NCBI GenBank assembly: GCA_018380115.1
Contig: JAGZUF010000001.1
Coordinates: 186,001-250,000, forward strand
From: Oscillospiraceae bacterium
Lineage (GTDB): Bacteria > Bacillota > Clostridia > Oscillospirales > Ruminococcaceae
Direction of reading: 5' to 3'
Length of the DNA: 64,000 nt
The notes beneath the pieces were generated by a model. It was not told the origin of the DNA. It ran no database searches and saw nothing but the letters and a program-made list of their open reading frames with translations. Position numbers and translations under genes: made by a program. Each line of letters starts with the position of its first letter. Within the stretch, counting starts at the first letter, position 1. Positions 43,801 through 51,913 of this stretch are shown here, piece after piece.

Positions 43801-43862
43801 GGCAGCCGTGTGGAATATTATTCCAAAAAGCAGCGCGGCGCCCGCACAGGCCGCCCAAGCCC

Positions 43863-44735
43863 TCAGCGCCCGCGGCACACATGCGCCCCGCAACGCACAG
43901 GGTGCACGGCCCACGCCCTGGGCCAGCTTTGCAGCAGCGCCGTTCTGGCGGCCTCTGCGGCGGCGCGCGTCTCGAACACGCCATACACTGCCGCGCCGGA
44001 GCCCGTCATCAACGCCGCCTTCGCCCCGGCGGCGCGCAGCGCGGCACAAATAGGAGCATTGGCCCTGCTCTCGCTGGAATACTGCAGTTCATTCGCCATC
44101 TGCGCGCACAAAGCGTCCAGGTCCCCCGCGCGCAGGGCAGCGGCAGCAGCCCCGCCATCCACCTTCACATCTGTGCCCAGCTCGTCAAAGCGGGAATAGG
44201 CGCGCGGCGTCGAGACGCCCTGCGGCGGCATGCACACTGTGAACCAGCATTTCGGGCAGGGCGGCATGGGCGTGAGAATATCGCCTACGCCCGTCACACG
44301 CGCCGTGCCGCCCAGAATGGAAAACGGCACATCCGCCCCCACCTGCATGCCGATGGCGCACAGCTGCCGCACAGAAAGACGCGCGCCGTACAGCTCGTTC
44401 AGCCCCACCAGAACAGCGGCGGCGTCCGCGCTGCCACCCGCCATGCCCGCGCGCACCGGCACGCGCTTGTGCACAGTGATGTCCGCCCCGGCCAGCAGGC
44501 CCGTCTCGTGAAAAAAGGCAAGCGCCGCCTTTACCGCAGTGTTGCGGCTGTCGGCAGGCACGCGCGAGCCGGGCAGCGAAAGACGCAGCTCCGCGCTTTT
44601 GCGCAGCTCTACCTTTTCATACAGGCTCACCGCCTGCATCAGCATATCCAGGGTATGATACCCGTTTTCGGCAAAGCCCGTCACGCCCAGCGTGAGGTTC
44701 AGTTTAGCCGGTGCCAGCACGGTCACCGCCTCCAT
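43863..44735 (-). CDS. ispE: 4-diphosphocytidyl-2-C-methyl-D-erythritol kinase
   Basis: 290 aa GHMP kinase of the non-mevalonate isoprenoid pathway; makes the precursor of undecaprenyl phosphate. N-terminal APAKLNLTLGVTG, the ATP loop PVRAGMAGGSADAAAVL near residues 93-109 and the C-terminal LMTGSGAAVYGVF are conserved. The loop reads RAGMAGGSAD where many enzymes have GAGLGGGSSD, a variant also seen in clostridia. I used ATG 44735 rather than an earlier in-frame codon, because MEAVTVLAPAKLN fits the family. It lies 38 bp after the DUF362 remnant and before spoIIR. Confidence 0.93.
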   Translation of the reverse strand: MEAVTVLAPAKLNLTLGVTGFAENGYHTLDMLMQAVSLYEKVELRKSAELRLSLPGSRVPADSRNTAVKAALAFFHETGLLAGADITVHKRVPVRAGMAGGSADAAAVLVGLNELYGARLSVRQLCAIGMQVGADVPFSILGGTARVTGVGDILTPMPPCPKCWFTVCMPPQGVSTPRAYSRFDELGTDVKVDGGAAAAALRAGDLDALCAQMANELQYSSESRANAPICAALRAAGAKAALMTGSGAAVYGVFETRAAAEAARTALLQSWPRAWAVHPVRCGAHVCRGR

Positions 44736-44773
44736 GGCAGGCCCCTCCCTTTCAATTATAGCGCGCGGCCCGC

Positions 44774-45867
44774 CTAGCGGCGGAACAGCGCAAAGCGCCG
44801 CACCTCGATAGCCTTCACCGGGCACATCTCATGGCAGCAGAAGCAGCGGATGCAGCCCGCGCGGGAGATATGCGCCTTTCCGCCCCGCACCCAGATGGTA
44901 TGGCCAGGGCATATCCCGGCGCATTTTCCGCAGCCGATGCACAGCGCCCTGCGCACCCTTGGGCGGGGCGCCACCCATTTCTCCGCACCGGGCACAAGCC
45001 AGCGGATGGGCCGCGGCGCCTTTTGGGCAAAGGTAAGGTCCATCATGCTGGAGGGCAGGCGAAAGCCTGCGCGCGGCGCGGCGGCCTGCACGTCGCCGCA
45101 CAGCATGCCCTCTTCGGCCTGCGCGGCGCACAGGCCGCGCCGCACGGCGGCGGCCAGATACGGCACGCGCTGCGGGGAAATGCCCATGATGCGGCACACG
45201 GCCAGGTCCACATCATAGGCGCTTTGCCCGCCCAGGATGAGCCCCAGCGCATACGGCGTGCCGGAGGCCGGGCCGTCGCCCTCCATGGCCACAATGCCGT
45301 CAGCCACCACCATGTCCGGCCGGACGGCCTCGCAAAGGTCTGCCAGCATGCTGCCGAAATCCTCCGGGGTAGGAAAGCGCATGTGGAATTCCGCCTTTGA
45401 GAGGCCGGGCACCGTGCCGAACAGGTTCTTCACAGCGCACGTCATGCCCACCATCACATGCGTTTTCACCTTTGGAATATCAATGATAAAACCGGCGTCC
45501 AGCACGGGCTCCATCAGCTCGAACGAGCGCACGCGCTCGCCCTGCGTTTTGCGCACGCCCGCTTTGCAGCCGAGGTAAAGCGCCGCGCCCGCCTCTTTGC
45601 ATACGGCGGCCACGCCGCTCTGCTCATAAACGGCGCGCATGCCGCCCGGCGTCCATGCGCCGCCGGGTGCGTGGTGACGGCCCGCTCCGGCGGGTGCTTT
45701 GCCAGCAGGTTCGGCTTCAGCAGCACGCGGCTGTGCGGCCCAAGCCGCCCCGCGTTTTGGCAGAATGCAAACACAGCCTCCACCGCGGCGTCCACCTGCG
45801 CCTGCTCATAGTCCGCGCACGCCCTGCACAGCACGCGCGCCGCATTTCCCGGCACATTATCCGGCAT
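44774..45867 (-). pseudogene. DUF362 / 4Fe-4S protein, broken by an internal deletion and frameshift
   Basis: Two consecutive frames together make one DUF362 (PF04015) protein. The first (45867 to about 45660) starts MPDNVPGNAARVL and holds SRVLLKPNLLAKHPPERAVTTHPA. The second carries GGAWTPGGMRAVYEQSG through to the C-terminal ferredoxin domain with CIGCGKCAGICP and CIRCFCCHEMCP (stop at 44774). In intact family members the THPA and DSPGG segments are separated by about 20-25 residues; here they abut in different frames near 45655. This is a deletion with frameshift, possibly between short CCGGCGG repeats. An assembly error is possible. It overlaps the aminotransferase stop by 1 nt. Confidence 0.78.
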
Positions 45868-47036
45868 CAGACGCCCAGCTCCTCCAGAAAGCTGCCGATG
45901 CGCTGCAGCGCCTCGGTGAGGTGCGCCATGGAATAGGAATAGCTGATGCGCACAAACCCTTCTCCGCTTGCGCCGAAGGCATTGCCTGGAATGACCGCCA
46001 CCTTCTTTTCCATCAGAAGGCGTTTGCAGAACTCATCGCTGGAAAGCTTCGAGCGCGCAATGCTGGGAAATACATAAAACGCACCCTCCGGCTCGAAGCA
46101 GGAAAGGCCCATGCCGTTCAGCCGGTTCACAATAAAGCGGCGGCGCATGTCATACTCTTCGCGCATGCGCTCGATGTCTTCATCGCAGTGGCGCAGCGCC
46201 TGCACGGCCGCATACTGGCTGGTGGTGGGCGCACACATGATGGCGGATTGGTGTATCTTTGTCATCACATCCACGATGGGCTTCGGCCCGCAGGCATAGC
46301 CGAGGCGCCAGCCCGTCATGGCGTACGCCTTGGAAAAGCCGTTTACCACCACAGTGCGCTCTTTCATGCCGGGCAGAGAGGCGAAGCTGACATGGCGCGC
46401 GCCGCCGTAGGTGAGCTCGGCGTATATCTCGTCAGAGAGCACGACGATGTCTGTGCCGCGCAGCACCTCGGCAATGGGCTCCAGGTCTTCCCTGCGCATC
46501 ACGGCGCCGCTGGGGTTGCACGGGAAGGGCAGCACCAGCAGCTTCGTCCGCGGCGTAATGGCGGCCTTCAGCTCCGCCGCCGTCAGCTTGAAGGCGTTCT
46601 CCGCCTTCAGGGCCAGCGGCACGGGCACGCCGCCCGTAAGCGTGGTGATGGGCTCGTAGCACACAAAGCACGGCTCGGGGATGATTACCTCATCCCCCGG
46701 CTGCACCAACGCCCGCACGCACAGGTCAATGGCCTCCGAGCCGCCCACCGTCACCAGCGTCTCCGGCGCGGTATAGGCAAGGCCGAAGCGGCGGTTCAGA
46801 TAAGTGCATATCTCTTCGCGCAGCTCTTTCAGGCCCGCGTTCGAGGTATAGAACGTGCGCCCGCGCTCCAGGCTGCGGATGCCCGCATCGCGGATGGGCC
46901 AGGGCGTCTTGAAGTCGGGTTCGCCCACGCCAAGCGAGATGCAGTTTTCCATTTCCGCTGCGATATCAAAAAATTTACGAATGCCCGACGGGCGCATCTG
47001 CGCCGCGCGCGGGCTGATAAGCGCCTCGTAGTTCAC
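45867..47036 (-). CDS. PLP-dependent aminotransferase, class I/II
   Basis: 389 aa, fold type I aminotransferase of the aspartate family (PatA/AspC-like). The PLP lysine is in VVNGFSKAYAMTGWRLGY near residue 233. The N-terminal CISLGVGEPDFKTPWPIRDAG and the cofactor-binding ETLVTVGGSEAIDLCVRALV are typical, and the arginine that binds the substrate carboxylate is in GFVRISYSYS near the end. The exact amino donor cannot be told. It starts 4 nt inside the Lrp gene (ATGA), and this Lrp/aminotransferase pair is common in Clostridia, so the regulator probably senses its amino acid substrate. Confidence 0.9.
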   Translation of the reverse strand: MNYEALISPRAAQMRPSGIRKFFDIAAEMENCISLGVGEPDFKTPWPIRDAGIRSLERGRTFYTSNAGLKELREEICTYLNRRFGLAYTAPETLVTVGGSEAIDLCVRALVQPGDEVIIPEPCFVCYEPITTLTGGVPVPLALKAENAFKLTAAELKAAITPRTKLLVLPFPCNPSGAVMRREDLEPIAEVLRGTDIVVLSDEIYAELTYGGARHVSFASLPGMKERTVVVNGFSKAYAMTGWRLGYACGPKPIVDVMTKIHQSAIMCAPTTSQYAAVQALRHCDEDIERMREEYDMRRRFIVNRLNGMGLSCFEPEGAFYVFPSIARSKLSSDEFCKRLLMEKKVAVIPGNAFGASGEGFVRISYSYSMAHLTEALQRIGSFLEELGV

Positions 47037-47509
47037 AGCCCGAACTCCCGTTCGTCCAGCGGCTCCAACCCGAAGAGCACGCCTTCCTTTTTATAGGTGC
47101 GAAGCACGAAATGCGTGGCTGTGGAGACAACGCCCTCCAGCGGGGAAAGGCGCTTTACCACGAACAGGGCTATCTCCTGATAGCTCTTGCCGTTCAGCAC
47201 AAGGGCAAGGTCGTACCCGCCGCTCATCAGCATCACGCTGTCCACTTCCTCAAAGTTCGCAATGGTCTCGGCTATCTCGTCAAAGCCGCTTTCGCGCCGG
47301 GGCGACACGCGCAGCTCGATAATGGCCTGCACGCGGGGCACGCCCGCCTTCTCCCAATCCACCAGGGCGTGATAACCGTTGATGACATGGTTTTTGGCAT
47401 ATTCGTCCAGCTTGCGCGCCACGGCTTCAGGCGAGTCGCCTGTGATGCCGGCGATATCCTCCACGCTCATGCGGGCGTTTTCTTCCAGAAGCTTCAGTAT
47501 CTTCTCCAT
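47033..47509 (-). CDS. Lrp/AsnC family transcriptional regulator
   Basis: 158 aa. An N-terminal DNA-binding part (MEKILKLLEENARMSVEDIAGITG, KLDEYAKNHVINGYHALVD) is followed by the RAM/ACT-like ligand domain (VQAIIELRVSPRRESGFDEIAETIANFEEVDSV, YDLALVLNGKSY). Its helix-turn-helix is less canonical than in Lrp itself. Start ATG 47509, with AAAGGGGAAAG upstream. It is coupled to the aminotransferase gene by a 4-nt overlap and diverges from the ACT gene across 227 bp. Confidence 0.87.
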   Translation of the reverse strand: MEKILKLLEENARMSVEDIAGITGDSPEAVARKLDEYAKNHVINGYHALVDWEKAGVPRVQAIIELRVSPRRESGFDEIAETIANFEEVDSVMLMSGGYDLALVLNGKSYQEIALFVVKRLSPLEGVVSTATHFVLRTYKKEGVLFGLEPLDEREFGL

Positions 47510-47671
47510 ACCGTCTTTCCCCTTTCCCTTTGCCCTTCGGGCGCACCGAGCGCAGCCCCGGCCGGGCCTTTTCCTAACATTATAGGGCATGCGGGCGGGA
47601 AAGTAAATGCCGCGCTGCGCTGTGCACGGCAAAATTTCACGCGCGCAGGCCTATCATTGCAGCGGCTTTTC

Positions 47672-47680
47672 TGGTATACT
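47672..47680 (+). promoter_or_regulatory. Extended -10 promoter of the ACT/UPF0210 pair
   Basis: TGG-TATACT is an extended -10 element 57 bp before the ACT-domain start. No clear -35 is present, as is common for this promoter type. Confidence 0.55.
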
Positions 47681-47736
47681 TTTGAAGGATTACTTTTGCC
47701 CGGCCGCGCCGGGCGCTTGGAAAAGGGGTAAGGGAA

Positions 47737-48006
47737 ATGGAAGCTGTCATCACTGTGATAGGGCGCGACGCCGTGGGCATCCTTGCTAAGGTGTGCACGG
47801 GCTGCGCAGAGGTGAACGTGAATGTGGAGGAAGTGAGCCAGCGCATCCTGCGCGGCACCTTTGCCATGATTATGCTGGTGGACCTTTCCGCCGCCAGTGT
47901 GGATTTCACGGCTTTTTCGGAGAAAATGGGCGCCATCGGCGCGCAGCTTGGGGTGGATATCCGCTGCACCCGCCAGGAGCTGTACGACGCCATGCACAAG
48001 GTGTAA
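47737..48006 (+). CDS. ACT domain protein, UPF0237 family
   Basis: 89 aa, a single ACT domain: MEAVITVIGRDAVGILAKVCTGCAEVNVNVEEVSQ, then LRGTFAMIMLVDLS. Such stand-alone ACT proteins bind small ligands, often amino acids. It is always found beside the UPF0210 gene that follows here by 10 bp; the pair is widely conserved among Firmicutes, but its task is not established. Confidence 0.92.
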   Translation: MEAVITVIGRDAVGILAKVCTGCAEVNVNVEEVSQRILRGTFAMIMLVDLSAASVDFTAFSEKMGAIGAQLGVDIRCTRQELYDAMHKV

Positions 48007-48016
48007 GGAGGCCGCC

Positions 48017-49378
48017 ATGCTGGATACAAACGATATTCTCGACACCATCCGCATGATCTCGGACGAAAACCTGGACGTGCGCACCGTCACCATGGGCATC
48101 TCCCTTCTGGATTGTGCGGACGCGGACGGCCGCCGCGCATGCGAAAAAATTTACAATAAGATTACATCGCGCGCCAAAGACCTTGTGCGCACGGCCGAGC
48201 ACATCTCAGCCACCTACGGCATGCCTATTGTGAACAAGCGCGTGTCTGTGACGCCCATTGCCATGCTGCTGGCCGGCGCGCCGGACGCAGACCCTGTGTG
48301 GTATGCCCGCGCGCTGGACGCCGCCGCCAGGGCCGTGGGCGTGAATTTTATAGGCGGTTATTCGGCCCTGGTGCACAAGGGCTTTTCCGCCGGGGACGAG
48401 CGGCTTATCCGCAGCATCCCCGACGCGCTGGCCCAGACGGATTTTGTGTGCTCCAGCGTGAACGTGGGCTCTACCAAAAGCGGCATCAATATGGACGCCG
48501 TGAAGATGATGGGCCCCATCATCAAGGCCGCCGCTGAAAAAACGAAGGAAAACATGTGCATGGGCGCAGCTAAGCTGGTGGTATTCTGCAATGCGCCGGA
48601 GGATAACCCCTTTATGGCCGGCGCCTTCCACGGCCCCGGCGAGCCGGACTGTGTGGTGCACGTGGGCGTTTCGGGCCCGGGCGCGGTGCGTGCAGCGCTG
48701 GCAAAGCTGCCCCGGGACGCCAGCCTGGACAAAGTGGCCGAGCTCATCAAGCGCACGGCCTTCAAAATAACGCGCATGGGCCAGCTGGTGGGCAACCTTG
48801 CCAGCGAGGCGCTGGGCGTGCCCTTCGGCATTGTGGACCTTTCACTGGCACCCACGCCCGCCGTGGGCGATTCCGTGGCAAACATTCTGGAGGAGATAGG
48901 CCTTGAAAGCTGCGGCTGCTGCGGCACCACCGCCACGCTTGCCATGCTGAACGACGCTGTGAAAAAGGGCGGCGTCATGGCCTCGAACCATGTGGGCGGG
49001 CTTTCAGGCGCGTTCATTCCCGTCAGCGAAGACGACGGCATGATAAAGGCCGCCGAGCGCGGCAGCCTTTCCATTGAAAAGCTGGAGGCCATGACGGCCG
49101 TGTGCAGCGTGGGCATCGACATGGTGGTGATACCTGGCGAGACAAGCGACGCCGTCATCTCGGCCCTCATCGCGGACGAGGCCGCCATCGGCATGGTGAA
49201 CTCGAAGACCACTGCCGTGCGCGTGATCCCCGCTGTGGGCAAAAAGCCCGGCGACGTGCTGGACTTCGGCGGCCTTTTGGGCTATGCGCCCATCATGAAG
49301 GTGAGCAGCTTTGCGCCGGACGTATTCGTAAACCGCGGCGGGCGCATCCCCGCCCCCATGCAGGCCCTGAAAAACTGA
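48017..49378 (+). CDS. UPF0210 / PFL family protein (DUF711)
   Basis: 453 aa, matching UPF0210 (DUF711). N-terminus MLDTNDILDTIRMISDENLDVRTVTMGISLLDC, then VGVNFIGGYSALVHKGF near residue 110 and the cluster ESCGCCGTTATLAMLNDAVKKGG near 300. GKKPGDVLDFGGLLGYAPIM near the C-terminus is also conserved. Structures of relatives resemble pyruvate formate-lyase, but no activity is known. ATG 48017 follows AAGGAGG. It forms an operon with the ACT protein. Confidence 0.92.
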   Translation: MLDTNDILDTIRMISDENLDVRTVTMGISLLDCADADGRRACEKIYNKITSRAKDLVRTAEHISATYGMPIVNKRVSVTPIAMLLAGAPDADPVWYARALDAAARAVGVNFIGGYSALVHKGFSAGDERLIRSIPDALAQTDFVCSSVNVGSTKSGINMDAVKMMGPIIKAAAEKTKENMCMGAAKLVVFCNAPEDNPFMAGAFHGPGEPDCVVHVGVSGPGAVRAALAKLPRDASLDKVAELIKRTAFKITRMGQLVGNLASEALGVPFGIVDLSLAPTPAVGDSVANILEEIGLESCGCCGTTATLAMLNDAVKKGGVMASNHVGGLSGAFIPVSEDDGMIKAAERGSLSIEKLEAMTAVCSVGIDMVVIPGETSDAVISALIADEAAIGMVNSKTTAVRVIPAVGKKPGDVLDFGGLLGYAPIMKVSSFAPDVFVNRGGRIPAPMQALKN

Positions 49379-49455
49379 GCGGCACCCCGCCCCTTTTGCC
49401 CGGCGTCCGGCGGGAAAAGAAGTATCTTCCCCTTGCGCTTTCAGTGTGCGCGCAG

Positions 49456-49499
49456 GCAGGCCCCCATGGGCAGCCGTCAGGCTTGCCGTGGGGGCCTGC
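49456..49499 (+). terminator. Terminator of the ACT/UPF0210 operon
   Basis: GCAGGCCCCCA pairs with TGGGGGCCTGC, with a second small stem inside the loop, followed by TGTCTTTTT. Confidence 0.85.
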
Positions 49500-49644
49500 T
49501 GTCTTTTTCATTCGAATTTCCGGGGCGGCCTGTTTTGTTCTGCCGGACAGGCCTGCTGCAAGACGGTTTTCCCCGGCGGCCTTTGTGCGCGCTGTCAGCA
49601 GGCCTCCTTTAACTAAGCAGGCAAACAAATTGGAGATAGTGCAG

Positions 49645-50016
49645 ATGAATGTAAATGTTTCCGGCACAAGGGCTTTTTATCATTCCATCACAGAATCTTC
49701 ATTGTGCGGTTGCGGCTATTGCCGCAATTACCGATTACAGGTCAGATCCGCATTTCCGGATGTTGCTGTGTATTTGGGCTCTTTGGGAATTGACATTGAG
49801 AAGCCTTTTGAAACGTCGTCTCTTGAACCCGATGAAAATGGAATGCTGGAATACTGCTGCTGCCAGTATATCGCATTGGGTAATTGTGAGCCCGAATACC
49901 ATCACAGAATTGCCGATATTGAATTTCGCGTTGCAAAATTCCACCCGGAAACAGGCATAGGGCAGGCACATTTTGTACTGGAGTTTTCCCCCATAAAATT
50001 GAAGTATAAATGTTAA
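49645..50016 (+). CDS. Small Cys-rich protein of unknown function, lower GC
   Basis: 123 aa, family not recognised. The N-terminal half has SSLCGCGYCRNYRLQVRSAF (C-x-C-x2-C) and the middle has LEYCCCQYIALGNCE, so a zinc or Fe-S site is plausible. The C-terminal half is beta-rich (IADIEFRVAKFHPE). Start ATG 49645 follows TGGAGA. About 49600-50020 is distinctly poorer in GC than its surroundings and its codons end in A/T far more often, a sign of recent transfer. It lies alone between a terminator and the ECF-transporter promoter. Confidence 0.7.
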   Translation: MNVNVSGTRAFYHSITESSLCGCGYCRNYRLQVRSAFPDVAVYLGSLGIDIEKPFETSSLEPDENGMLEYCCCQYIALGNCEPEYHHRIADIEFRVAKFHPETGIGQAHFVLEFSPIKLKYKC

Positions 50017-50132
50017 GCCCAATCTGCCGGCCTGTTTTGCACAGCGGCCGTTCCTTTCTGCCATTTTGATGCAGAAAGGTTTTCTGCCTTCCCAACCGGC
50101 TCAAATGGCAAAAAGCATACGCCGGGCGGGCC

Positions 50133-50161
50133 TTGACATTTGCCTGCACATGTGGTGTAAT
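50133..50161 (+). promoter_or_regulatory. Sigma-A promoter of the ECF S component operon
   Basis: TTGACA (50133-50138), a 17-bp spacer, TGTAAT (50156-50161). It produces a leader of about 130 nt before the ATG at 50301. Confidence 0.85.
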
Positions 50162-50173
50162 AAAAAACGATAT

Positions 50174-50284
50174 GGCGGCACGAAGCCGCCGGTTTTGTGA
50201 ATTGTGTTTTGGAACAGATACCACGAAGGTATCGGCACGGGGCATGGCGCCCGCTTGTGCCGCCGCTTCGCGGTATCTTTTTTT
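50174..50284 (+). promoter_or_regulatory. Structured leader with two ACGAA-loop hairpins and a competing terminator
   Basis: Hairpin 1: GGCGGC-ACGAA-GCCGCC (50174-50190). Hairpin 2: GATACC-ACGAA-GGTATC (50217-50233). The left arm of hairpin 2 can instead pair with CTTCGCGGTATCT (50266-50278) as AGATACCACGAAG, a 13-position stem with one mismatch, followed by T7 (50278-50284); an inner GGCAC/GTGCC stem sits between. So hairpin 2 and the terminator exclude each other. The design is that of a transcription-attenuating riboswitch; the ligand is unknown. Confidence 0.75.
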
Positions 50285-50300
50285 GTGAAGGAGAACTTTT

Positions 50301-50858
50301 ATGAAACCGAACAATACCAAAAAGCTTGTGTACTCTGCGCTGTTCCTGGCGCTGGCTCTGGTGCTGCCCTTCCTGACGGGGCAAATCCAGACATTTGGCC
50401 AGATGCTGGCCCCCATGCACCTGCCTGTGCTTCTGTGCGGCTTTGTATGCGGGCCTGTATGGGGCCTTGCCGTGGGCGCTGTGGCGCCGCTGCTGCGCAG
50501 CCTTCTGTTCAGCATGCCCCCCATGTTCCCCACCGCTGTGGCCATGGCCTTTGAGCTGGCCGCTTACGGCCTGTTCACCGGGCTGTTCTACCGCTTGTTT
50601 TCGGCCAGGCTCACCGGCGGGGCGGGCAAAAAATGGGGCGCGCTGTATGCCTCGCTGGTGCTCAGCATGCTGCTGGGCCGCGCCGTATGGGGCTGCGTGA
50701 TGTTCCTTCTGATGGCTGCATCCGGCGGCGCATTCGGCATGGCGGCCTTTGTGGCGGGCGCCTTCAGTTCGGCCTGGCTGGGCATTCTGGTACAGCTTGC
50801 GGCCGTGCCGCCCATCGTGTATGCGCTGGAGCGCGCAGGCCATGCCGCGCACAGCTGA
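50301..50858 (+). CDS. ECF transporter S component
   Basis: 185 aa with about six membrane helices, matching the ECF_trnsprt family (PF12822) of vitamin-binding S subunits. These need a shared A/A'/T module encoded elsewhere. The N-terminus KLVYSALFLALALVLPFL and the loop GQIQTFGQMLAPMHLPVLLCGFVCGPVWGL are typical. Substrate cannot be assigned: relatives bind folate, pantothenate or other vitamins. It follows a leader with a possible riboswitch and overlaps a P-loop kinase gene by 17 nt, so the kinase may phosphorylate the imported compound. Confidence 0.87.
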   Translation: MKPNNTKKLVYSALFLALALVLPFLTGQIQTFGQMLAPMHLPVLLCGFVCGPVWGLAVGAVAPLLRSLLFSMPPMFPTAVAMAFELAAYGLFTGLFYRLFSARLTGGAGKKWGALYASLVLSMLLGRAVWGCVMFLLMAASGGAFGMAAFVAGAFSSAWLGILVQLAAVPPIVYALERAGHAAHS

Positions 50859-51486
50859 CGCACAGGGCTTTCTTGCCGCGCGCGGCGGCGCAGGCCTGGC
50901 GCCGCTGGCGCAGGCCATCGGCGCTGTGCTGCGGGAAAAGGGCCGCTGCGTAGCGGCGCTGGACGGCATGGCCGCGGCCGGGAAAACCACGGCCGCCGCA
51001 CTGCTGTGCGAGGCGTTCGGCGGGGCCTGTGTGCATATGGACGATTTCTTCCTTCCGCCCGCCCTGCGCACGCCGCAGCGCCTTTCACAGCCCGGCGGGA
51101 ACGTGCACTACGAGCGCTTTGCCGAAGAGGTTGCACCCGCGCTGCATCTGGGACGGGCGCTGTGCTACGGCGTATTCGACTGCTCGCGCATGACACTGGC
51201 GGGCACGCGCAGCGTGCCCGCCGCGCCGCTTATCATTGTGGAGGGGGCTTACAGCCTGCACCCTTTTTTCAGCAGAGAGCTTTACGATGTGCGCGCCTAT
51301 TATTCTGTTTCACCCGAAGTGCAGAGGGCGCGCATTCTGGCGCGCAACGGCCCTGCGGCGCTTTCGGCTTTTGAGGAAAAATGGATTCCCATGGAAAATG
51401 CCTATGCCGCGGCATTCGGCATCCGCGAGAGCTGCAGCGTGCAGCTGCAGGCACAGCCCGGCGCGGCAGACAGGCGGCATGTATAA
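50842..51486 (+). CDS. Uridine kinase-like P-loop kinase
   Basis: 214 aa. The P-loop is GMAAAGKTT at residues 42-50, preceded by the strand RCVAALD. HMDDFFLPP near 67-75 is the substrate-binding segment of the uridine kinase/phosphoribulokinase family, and PLIIVEGAYSLHPFF holds the second Asp/Glu motif. A normal uridine kinase has GGSGSGKT; the Ala-rich loop here and the pairing with an ECF S component suggest a nucleoside-like or vitamin substrate. Start ATG 50842 lies 17 nt inside the S-component gene, so translation is coupled. Confidence 0.75.
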   Translation: MPRTADAQGFLAARGGAGLAPLAQAIGAVLREKGRCVAALDGMAAAGKTTAAALLCEAFGGACVHMDDFFLPPALRTPQRLSQPGGNVHYERFAEEVAPALHLGRALCYGVFDCSRMTLAGTRSVPAAPLIIVEGAYSLHPFFSRELYDVRAYYSVSPEVQRARILARNGPAALSAFEEKWIPMENAYAAAFGIRESCSVQLQAQPGAADRRHV

Positions 51487-51536
51487 AGCATACGCTTTCG
51501 GGGCATCCTTTCCGCAGGGAAAGGATGTGGAACCGG

Positions 51537-51743
51537 ATGAATCTGTTCTATAAAATCTGTATTCTTCTCATCATCGTGGGCGGTATCAACTGGGGCCTTG
51601 TGGGCCTGTTCGATTTCAACGCCGTTGCCTGGCTGTTCGGCGGCGGGCAAAGCATGTTTGCCCGCACCGTGTTCACGCTGGTGGGTATGGCGGCGCTTTG
51701 CGCCATTCCCAGCCTGTTCACAAAGGCCGGCGCCTCGGAATAG
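51537..51743 (+). CDS. DUF378 membrane protein
   Basis: 68 aa, two hydrophobic helices, N-terminus MNLFYKICILLIIVGGINWGLVGLF, which is the DUF378 (YuzA) signature. Function is unknown. ATG 51525, four codons earlier, is an alternative start; AAAGGA spacing slightly favours 51537. A strong terminator follows at 51777. Confidence 0.82.
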   Translation: MNLFYKICILLIIVGGINWGLVGLFDFNAVAWLFGGGQSMFARTVFTLVGMAALCAIPSLFTKAGASE

Positions 51744-51776
51744 CGCACCGCCCGGGGTCAAGCCCCTCTTTACCAC

Positions 51777-51812
51777 AAACACCGCTGCAGGCTGTGGCCT
51801 GCAGCGGTGTTT
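51777..51812 (+). terminator. Terminator after DUF378
   Basis: AAACACCGCTGCAGGC pairs perfectly with GCCTGCAGCGGTGTTT around TGTG, followed by TCTTTT. Confidence 0.95.
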
Positions 51813-51913
51813 TCTTTTCCATAACTTACAATGCCCCGCGCCGCCGCACAGGGTTTACATCAAACGCGTTTTACGCTATAATAAGGTAGTTTATGGGGAA
51901 ATGAGGGGTCTGC

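Noticed and set aside
50174..50284. Guanidine-II (mini-ykkC) riboswitch as a firm call
   Set aside because: The loops are ACGAA (five bases, closed by C-G) rather than the ACGR tetraloop, and the gene is an ECF S component rather than a guanidinium exporter. The likeness is reported only as a lead.
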